Origin: Verrucomicrobiales bacterium | GTDB taxonomy: Bacteria; Verrucomicrobiota; Verrucomicrobiia; Limisphaerales; UBA9464 | Reading direction: 5' to 3' | Assembly: GCA_003445095.1 (NCBI GenBank) | Contig: DLVS01000800.1 | Location: forward strand, 1 to 18,983 | Length of the DNA stretch: 18,983 nucleotides | Part shown: one piece after another, positions 15,786-18,983 of the stretch | How positions within the stretch are numbered: position 1 is the first letter of the stretch | Layout of the letters: each line of letters begins with the position of its first letter | Notes under the pieces: generated by a model | Seen by the model: only the letters and a program-made list of their open reading frames with translations | The model's database searches: none | What the model was told of the DNA's origin: nothing | Translations under genes and position numbers: made by a program

Positions 15786-15791
15786 TGTCAA
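15786..15791 (-). promoter_or_regulatory. Consensus -35 box (TTGACA) of the membrane protein / regulator operon
   Basis: On the minus strand 15791-15786 reads TTGACA, a six-of-six match. The -10 expected about 17 bases later falls inside the inverted repeat and reads weakly (CAAAGT or AAAGTG), so the promoter may need the site's geometry or be weak. Confidence 0.45.
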
Positions 15792-15850
15792 GCAAGTCTA
15801 ACGACGACGCGAAGCTCGTGTTGTTGCCCGGGAGGGAAGAAGCCTGAAGA

Positions 15851-17761
15851 TCAGGGGACCGGATACGGCCAAACCCAGTCGAGCACACCCTTTCCTTTCT
15901 TCCGTTCTTCTGACCGACGTTGGTGCCCGCCATCGTCTCGGCCGTTTTCGCCGACCGACCAGAGCCGAAACAGTTCATCCGTGGTGCGAGCATAGCGCAA
16001 GGGTTGGTTATCCATGGGGTCCCGGGGCACGGCTGACAGAAAATCGGGGACCAATGCCGCGAGCTTTTCCGGATACGCCCCAGTGCGGAGTCGGTATCGT
16101 TCGAGGGCACAGGCCGTCGCGGCGCAACGTGCGGTTACCTCTGCCCGCACGGCTTTGATCGCTGCGTTGCTCATGGCTGGCATCAGCATCCTGACGAAAA
16201 TGTCGTAAGGACTCGCCCAGGCGGTAGCACCAGGGGGAACTCCTTGGGTGATCTGATTGAGTTCCTCCAAGGCTACGAGGTAGCCCGTGGCCGGTGGATT
16301 GGTCGCCAGACGGCGCGTGGCCTCCAAAAGACGTTGATACTGCACCGCTAACGCGGCCTGGTTCTGCCGGATCCAACCGGTCGGCATCAAATTGGGCCTC
16401 GGTACCCCGCCGTCGGAATCAACCTCGGACTCGCGCAAATCCGCCTCTTGAGACCCGAAGAATCGGCCTCCGGCGATCCAGCGATCGAACGTGGATAGCG
16501 CGTTACTCCGTTCGCCTTCCAATGCATACGCGACGCAGCCTAGCCAGTCCGTTTGCTGGAACAGCCGCTGGAATTCGGCCAATTGAGCGTCGGTCCAGGA
16601 GTGAGTCACAATTCCCCGCCAAACAGTTCGCGCGGCGATATTCATTTGGGAGAAATGGACCAATTGAGAAATCAAGAGCGGTTCTTCGCGGAGCGCGTCA
16701 GCCAAGTGGATCGAACATTCGGCGTCGGCAAAGGCGCCCGCGACGTCTCCTTGGGCTAACTTCGCTGCCACCCGGACTTCCAAGAGATTCTGCACGGACC
16801 GCAAGACGGACAGATGGGGAATCAACGCTTGAAAGCCATCCTCCCAAGCGACCGGAAACACGGCGCGTGGACGACGACTGGCCTCACAAATCTGGGCTAA
16901 CTCTGCATTGGCGATCGAGGTGGCCGCGAGCACCACCGCGGCGTCGTTGGTTCCGCTGGGAATTGCTGCGTACTTCGGGCCGCGGGTGTCGCCGGAACCT
17001 GATGCTGCCGCTTGATTGGACACGGCCACGCGGAGGGCCGCCGCCCAATCCGCCAACGAGATCAGCGCCGCTTCGTCACGGTCGCGCTTCGGAAGGCTCG
17101 AATTCGGGAGGGCGAATACCTCGGTCTCGCGGAGGGCATCGGCGTTGACACCGGTGTACGCCCGGGCTGCCCTCGGACCTGCTGGGCGCGGCTCCAGCAA
17201 GCGATTGAACGGCGAGGTGGCGAAGAAGTTTTGGTCGGCGGGCGGCGATTTCGGAGCCACTTTGCTGATCTCCAAACGTTCGCCGCGATCGACGAGCTCG
17301 GTTCTCACCTCGCGCCACCGCCACGCCCCTCGGATGTTTTCAATCGCGGTTAGCAACGCCACCGGCGTGACCACGCCGAGCAGCAAGAGGTAAAGGGGCC
17401 CAATCAGCCAGCGGGCGAACGCGCCGGGGCGGGCGGTCGACGGCGGAGGTTTTTGGGTCCGCAATCTCGCGGCCCGTTGATTCCAGGCCAGCCAAGTGAA
17501 CCCCCAATGCACCGCCGCGGAGGTAAAAACCAGCGAGCCGAGAAGCCAATACACAAAACCTAACCGCGGGGGAAATCCGTTGCGCGTGGCCAACCACCCG
17601 AGCATTGCGACCAGCAGAAGCGCGAGTGCTGTCACCACCGGAGGCATCAACACCGCGATGACCGTCGGATAATTTTCTTCGCGCTTCGGTTGAAAGCGCC
17701 GGCGAAGCGTCCAGAGCCAACGGCGTTCGCTGAGCCAGCAGTAGTAAGCGGCGGGGGACAT
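15851..17761 (-). CDS. Large membrane protein of unknown function, third gene of the sigma-factor cluster
   Basis: 636 residues from the ATG at 17761. Three hydrophobic segments lie near residues 31-58, 67-92 and 117-140, followed by a roughly 490-residue soluble part. The C-terminal portion (about 556-600) has YRLRTGAYPEKLAALVPDFL and then AVPRDPMDNQPLRY, a pattern common in large proteins of Planctomycetes and Verrucomicrobia (YRL..G.YP..L..LVP..L..VP.DP). The frame is open 78 codons further upstream but that part overlaps the previous gene, so the ATG at 17761 was chosen. The gene follows the one-TM protein by 58 bases, carrying a heptamer repeat and a palindrome. I do not recognise a function; membership in the sigma-factor transcript suggests an envelope stress or cell-surface role, as inference. 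Confidence 0.75.
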   Translation of the reverse strand: MSPAAYYCWLSERRWLWTLRRRFQPKREENYPTVIAVLMPPVVTALALLLVAMLGWLATRNGFPPRLGFVYWLLGSLVFTSAAVHWGFTWLAWNQRAARLRTQKPPPSTARPGAFARWLIGPLYLLLLGVVTPVALLTAIENIRGAWRWREVRTELVDRGERLEISKVAPKSPPADQNFFATSPFNRLLEPRPAGPRAARAYTGVNADALRETEVFALPNSSLPKRDRDEAALISLADWAAALRVAVSNQAAASGSGDTRGPKYAAIPSGTNDAAVVLAATSIANAELAQICEASRRPRAVFPVAWEDGFQALIPHLSVLRSVQNLLEVRVAAKLAQGDVAGAFADAECSIHLADALREEPLLISQLVHFSQMNIAARTVWRGIVTHSWTDAQLAEFQRLFQQTDWLGCVAYALEGERSNALSTFDRWIAGGRFFGSQEADLRESEVDSDGGVPRPNLMPTGWIRQNQAALAVQYQRLLEATRRLATNPPATGYLVALEELNQITQGVPPGATAWASPYDIFVRMLMPAMSNAAIKAVRAEVTARCAATACALERYRLRTGAYPEKLAALVPDFLSAVPRDPMDNQPLRYARTTDELFRLWSVGENGRDDGGHQRRSEERKKGKGVLDWVWPYPVP

Positions 17762-17766
17762 GGTGT

Positions 17767-17794
17767 TAGGAGCGAGAAGTGAGAAGTTAGAAGC
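17767..17794. repeat. Degenerate heptamer tandem repeat upstream of the large membrane-protein gene
   Basis: Four 7-base units fit the consensus KAGRAGY; the second and third are identical (GAGAAGT at 17774-17780 and 17781-17787). The block sits five bases upstream of the minus-strand ATG at 17761. It is a second example of a 7-base tandem repeat just before a start codon in this window, with a different motif from 186-227. Confidence 0.55.
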
Positions 17795-17797
17795 GAA

Positions 17798-17810
17798 GGG
17801 CCATTGGCCC
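17798..17810. other. Palindrome GGGCCA-T-TGGCCC
   Basis: Six-base arms (17798-17803 and 17805-17810) around a single base, next to the heptamer block in the gap between two genes of the sigma-factor cluster. The one-base centre makes it a palindromic site more than a hairpin. Confidence 0.35.
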
Positions 17811-17819
17811 ATTCCGGCC

Positions 17820-18320
17820 TTAGACGCGGTAGCTGCTGAAGGTTGTTTTGACGGCACCGAGATTGGGATCGCTCGTCCGGCGTAACTCGCTGCGCGGGCG
17901 ACGAGCGGGATCGCGAGGCCGGTCAGCGGGTTGCCGTTCGGCGGTTCCCTCTCGATCCAGGCCCGCCAGCGCCCAGAGCTCAGCTCGTTGCGCACGAAGG
18001 GCCGCCACTTGTTCGGCGGACAAACGTGGAGCTTGGTAAGCGATCGCGCCGTTCAGCCAACGGTCCGTCCGGTTGGCGGCGAGAATGAAAACCCAGATCG
18101 CCGCCAGGCCTGCCCACGCGACCGGAAAGCGACTGAAGTGATTCTCTAGCCACGCTGCCGGTGCCCGACTGACCGGCTTTTCGGTTGAAGCGATTGCGTT
18201 CGCGGCAGCCAGACTTTCGCCTCGCCAGCCTGACGGAACCGATCGCATCGGCAGGCGCGACAGACGCCCTTCAAAAGCGCCGTCGGCACCGCTGGTCGAT
18301 TCATTCCGGTGATTGTCCAT
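17820..18320 (-). CDS. Single-TM protein downstream of the sigma factor
   Basis: 166 residues. The cytoplasmic N-terminus contains RLPMRSVPSGWRGESLAAANAI (residues 22-43), and one transmembrane segment lies near 66-83 (VAWAGLAAIWVFILAANR). The C-terminal part is Arg-rich and low-complexity, except for a QVAALRAQRAELWALAGL helix (about 104-121). A small one-TM protein 19 bases after an ECF sigma gene sits where an anti-sigma factor would be expected, and I list that as a possibility only; no zinc-binding HxxxCxxC motif is present. The ATG at 18320 has a weak GAGG upstream, one of the few near-Shine-Dalgarno sequences here. Confidence 0.75.
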   Translation of the reverse strand: MDNHRNESTSGADGAFEGRLSRLPMRSVPSGWRGESLAAANAIASTEKPVSRAPAAWLENHFSRFPVAWAGLAAIWVFILAANRTDRWLNGAIAYQAPRLSAEQVAALRAQRAELWALAGLDREGTAERQPADRPRDPARRPRSELRRTSDPNLGAVKTTFSSYRV

Positions 18321-18339
18321 AATTCAATCCTCAGTCCAT

Positions 18340-18927
18340 TCAGCGAATCTCGTCGTATAAGGGACGTAATCGCGTTCGGAGTTTGTCTATTCCGTAGCGG
18401 TACCGACTGGCGGCGGTGTTGAGCGGGATTTCCAAAGCCTCCGCGATCCGTTCGAACGTGAGACCTTCCCACAGTTTGAGATGAACGACCGCCCGTTGAT
18501 CCGGAGGAAGTTCGCCCAGGGCACTCGCAAGCTCCGTTCGAAACTCAGCGTCGTCCGGATCCGGCGTGTCGACGAATAGTGCGGGTGCTTCGCCGGCCAA
18601 CGCCTCTCGGGTCCGGTTCCGCGAATCGCGGCGGCGAATCAGGTCAATCGCCCCATTGTGGGCCAAGCGCAGTAGGAATCCGCGGACATCGCGCACACCT
18701 CCGAGCATTTCGGGGCGGCGCGCGAGCTTGAGGAAGACTTCCTGAAGGGTGTCGCGCGTGTCCGCCTCATCGCGGGTGAGATTCAACAGGAACGCAAACA
18801 ACGCGTCGGCGTGGGCATCGTACAGGCGTTCCAGATCACAAACAGGCATGAAGCGGCTCAGGAAGGACGCGCCGCGGCGAAGGATTTGTCTAGCCACGTT
18901 CACCTTTCCCTGGGGCCCGTCACTCAT
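18340..18927 (-). CDS. ECF-type RNA polymerase sigma factor
   Basis: 195 residues from the ATG at 18927. Region 2 covers about residues 33-95, with LYDAHADALFAFLLNLTRD and DTLQEVFLKLARR, then RGFLLRLAHNGAIDLIRRR. Region 4 covers about residues 137-187, with LPPDQRAVVHLKLWEGLTFE and a helix-turn-helix at IAEALEIPLNTAASRYRYG. It recruits RNA polymerase to a specific promoter set in response to an envelope or other signal. An internal ATG at 18849 (MPVCDLERLYDAH) would give a more usual N-terminus; the choice is open. The gene heads a three-gene cluster with the one-TM protein and the large membrane protein, the layout of autoregulated sigma/anti-sigma operons. The promoter region 18928-18983 is short and holds no motif I trust. 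Confidence 0.94.
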   Translation of the reverse strand: MSDGPQGKVNVARQILRRGASFLSRFMPVCDLERLYDAHADALFAFLLNLTRDEADTRDTLQEVFLKLARRPEMLGGVRDVRGFLLRLAHNGAIDLIRRRDSRNRTREALAGEAPALFVDTPDPDDAEFRTELASALGELPPDQRAVVHLKLWEGLTFERIAEALEIPLNTAASRYRYGIDKLRTRLRPLYDEIR

Positions 18928-18983
18928 CCCGCTTGCGCGCCGGCTCCGTTTGCCAAACCTCTACCCATGAACCGGAACTATGG

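Noticed and set aside
17762..17995. A 78-residue N-terminal extension of the large membrane protein
   Set aside because: It overlaps the upstream one-TM gene and the heptamer repeat. Translation from the ATG at 17761 is cleaner.

Overview
The window looks like a chromosomal segment from a GC-rich, Gram-negative-type bacterium. Codon use, the fused UreA/UreB, the ECF sigma factor with unfamiliar membrane partners, and the near-absence of Shine-Dalgarno sequences suggest Verrucomicrobiota or a relative. This is inference from protein flavour only; no rRNA or tRNA gene is visible.

Left block (1-4344, + strand): the end of a urea ABC transporter operon (tail of urtD, complete urtE) runs into urease ureD, a fused ureA-ureB, and ureC. 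UrtDE are the ATPases of the urea importer, UreABC is the nickel urease, and UreD is a metallocentre chaperone. No ureE, ureF or ureG follows. Next is a Tat-exported DUF3500-like protein (4564-5589).

Middle block (5570-9533): a rearranged, accessory-looking region. On the minus strand lies a SEFIR / NB-ARC / WD40 protein of the prokaryotic NLR (STAND) type. It has seven near-identical 126-bp WD40 units and is broken by a 14-nt deletion in unit 4. Its 3' tail is duplicated downstream, interleaved with a duplicated 3' end of the DUF3500-like gene. Upstream of it lies what appears to be the C-terminal remnant of an endonuclease/exonuclease/phosphatase gene.

Right block: ffh (+) is followed by a long minus-strand series. 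In transcription order this is: an ECF sigma factor, a one-TM protein and a large membrane protein (18927 to 15851); a six-TM protein and a winged-helix regulator that overlap by GTGA (15757 to 14829); ispH and two paralogous polytopic membrane proteins (14767 to 12408); and an HTH-metallo-beta-lactamase fusion with a small exported Pro-rich protein (12325 to 10965). A perfect 9-bp inverted repeat next to a consensus -35 precedes the membrane/regulator pair. A weaker copy of the same CTTTG-N5-CAAAG design precedes ispH, so the regulator may control both.

Two intergenic spots (186-227 and 17767-17794) carry degenerate tandem heptamers directly upstream of start codons. The most interesting items are the NLR-like gene with its diversified WD40 array, the operator pair, and the heptamer repeats.
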